This document shows positions 63,229-64,000 of a stretch of DNA of 64,000 bases, in pieces. Source of the DNA: Bog-473 sp963764305 (GTDB lineage Bacteria; Actinomycetota; Acidimicrobiia; Acidimicrobiales; RAAP-2); assembly GCA_963764305.1 (NCBI GenBank), contig CAVXSD010000007.1:62001-126000 (forward strand), in the 5' to 3' direction. The notes under the pieces were generated by a model. It searched no databases and was not told the DNA's origin. It saw nothing but the letters and a program-made list of their open reading frames with translations. A program made the position numbers and the translations under genes. The stretch's first letter is position 1; the number at the start of each line of letters is the position of its first letter.

Positions 63229-63954
63229 TCAATCAACGATCGGATCCCGGGCCCACCGGAACGGGTACGGAGGTCCGGCAGTCAGACACGGGCTCGGATC
63301 TCCCGACCACGACCACCCTGCCACCTGCGCGGCGCTGCGCCGGCCCGCGAGGCCACGGAACACCTCGTACAGGTCGGCCTCCACCTCGATCGCCCGCTCG
63401 TGATCGGGCGAACCCGTCCAGAGCTCCCGGCCGTCGGGCAGGACCACACGCACGGCTCCCAACCCGGCCTGTCGCAGCACCTGCTGCCAGCGTGACAGCG
63501 AGCCCCGCAGGCTGAGCTCGGCCGCAGTCTCGGGGACCCGACCACTGGTCGTGGCACCGCGGAGATCGGCTTCATGGATAACAGCATCCCCGAACGCCCA
63601 GCGTGCCGGGGTCGCCCCGAGCGGGGAGTCGTCGACCTCGGCGAAGGCCGTCATCGTCGTGCGCCATGTCTCCAGGAGCGACGCGCACGACTCACCGCGG
63701 TGGCGCTCGAGATGAGCGGCCGTCCATTCCTCCGATGCGTAACCGTCGAAACGCCCACCGACCCAGTCTTCGCACAGCCCGACGAGGTGGGCGAGCACAT
63801 CCCGGACGCTCCACCCGGGACAAGCCGGGACTGCGTGGCGTGGATCGGCGGCAGCCAGTACGGGCTCGAGACGCCGGCGCACGGCGTCGTACTCCTCCAG
63901 ACTCGTCACCGGGAGGGCCGATCCGTCTGGCCCCGCACTGCGAAGAGACCCCAC
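63229..63954 (-). CDS. Maleylpyruvate-isomerase-family (DinB-fold, mycothiol-type) protein
   Basis: The 241-residue protein has PACPGWSVRDVLAHLVGLCEDWV, the N-terminal four-helix DinB-like motif of the mycothiol-dependent maleylpyruvate isomerase family (TIGR03083). GDAVIHEADLRGA places the second His/Asp metal pair. The C-terminal half is the usual alpha/beta MDMPI extension with VEADLYEVFRGLAGRRSAAQV. Its substrate is unknown. It may be coupled to mycothiol chemistry, consistent with an actinobacterial host. Confidence 0.82.
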   Translation of the reverse strand: MGSLRSAGPDGSALPVTSLEEYDAVRRRLEPVLAAADPRHAVPACPGWSVRDVLAHLVGLCEDWVGGRFDGYASEEWTAAHLERHRGESCASLLETWRTTMTAFAEVDDSPLGATPARWAFGDAVIHEADLRGATTSGRVPETAAELSLRGSLSRWQQVLRQAGLGAVRVVLPDGRELWTGSPDHERAIEVEADLYEVFRGLAGRRSAAQVAGWSWSGDPSPCLTAGPPYPFRWARDPIVD

Positions 63955-64000
63955 CCACCCTCGATGCCCTTGAGTTCGTGGACACCTCGTTCGTCGAACG

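Overview
The window is high-GC DNA from an actinobacterium. GTG starts, 4-nt start/stop overlaps, an actinobacterial-type SerC, a maleylpyruvate-isomerase/DinB-type protein and a DUF2277 protein all fit Actinomycetota. A class such as Acidimicrobiia is plausible, but this is inferred from general resemblance. I see no rRNA, tRNA, CRISPR array or phage.

Positions 1 to about 32.5 kb are a cell-surface polysaccharide locus. It has genes for amino-sugar precursors: a membrane UDP-sugar 4,6-dehydratase, a DegT-type aminotransferase, a GNAT acetyltransferase, a formyltransferase, a UDP-HexNAc dehydrogenase, a sugar epimerase and an asparagine-synthase-like amidotransferase. It also has a WecA-type initiating phosphoglycosyltransferase, many GT2 and GT4 glycosyltransferases, a Wzm/Wzt-type ABC exporter and a Wzz-like protein with a degenerate ATPase half. 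Two deacetylases and a sulfotransferase would decorate the product. The likely product is an acylated, possibly sulfated, amino-sugar polymer. The locus is visibly damaged: truncated or frameshifted glycosyltransferases, a fragment of a polytopic membrane protein (possibly a polymerase), and an IS5-type transposase remnant next to a broken GT2 gene.

From 32.5 to 42.5 kb come mixed genes: an acyl-CoA dehydrogenase, a DyP peroxidase ending in an encapsulin-type cargo peptide with no encapsulin gene nearby, a nucleotidyltransferase, a hexapeptide-repeat protein, a RibD-type reductase, an S11 peptidase homologue that has lost its catalytic residues, and an ArsR-SRPBCC operon with two dyads upstream.

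From 42.5 to 49.5 kb and from 59.7 to 63.2 kb lie amino-acid biosynthesis genes: leuA, serA, an aminotransferase, serC and ilvBNC. Both leuA and ilvB are preceded by short leader peptides rich in branched-chain codons and followed by intrinsic terminators, which indicates transcription attenuation. Between these blocks are an ABC exporter behind a palindrome, an SDR, a P450, a second ArsR-SRPBCC operon with a 28-bp operator, a secreted GH5 enzyme, and a ribbon-helix-helix/DUF4097 pair with an array of palindromes at its start.

A recurring feature is the single-base frameshift, often in short homopolymers. Some may be sequencing errors and some are clearly decayed genes; the two cannot be separated from this sequence alone.
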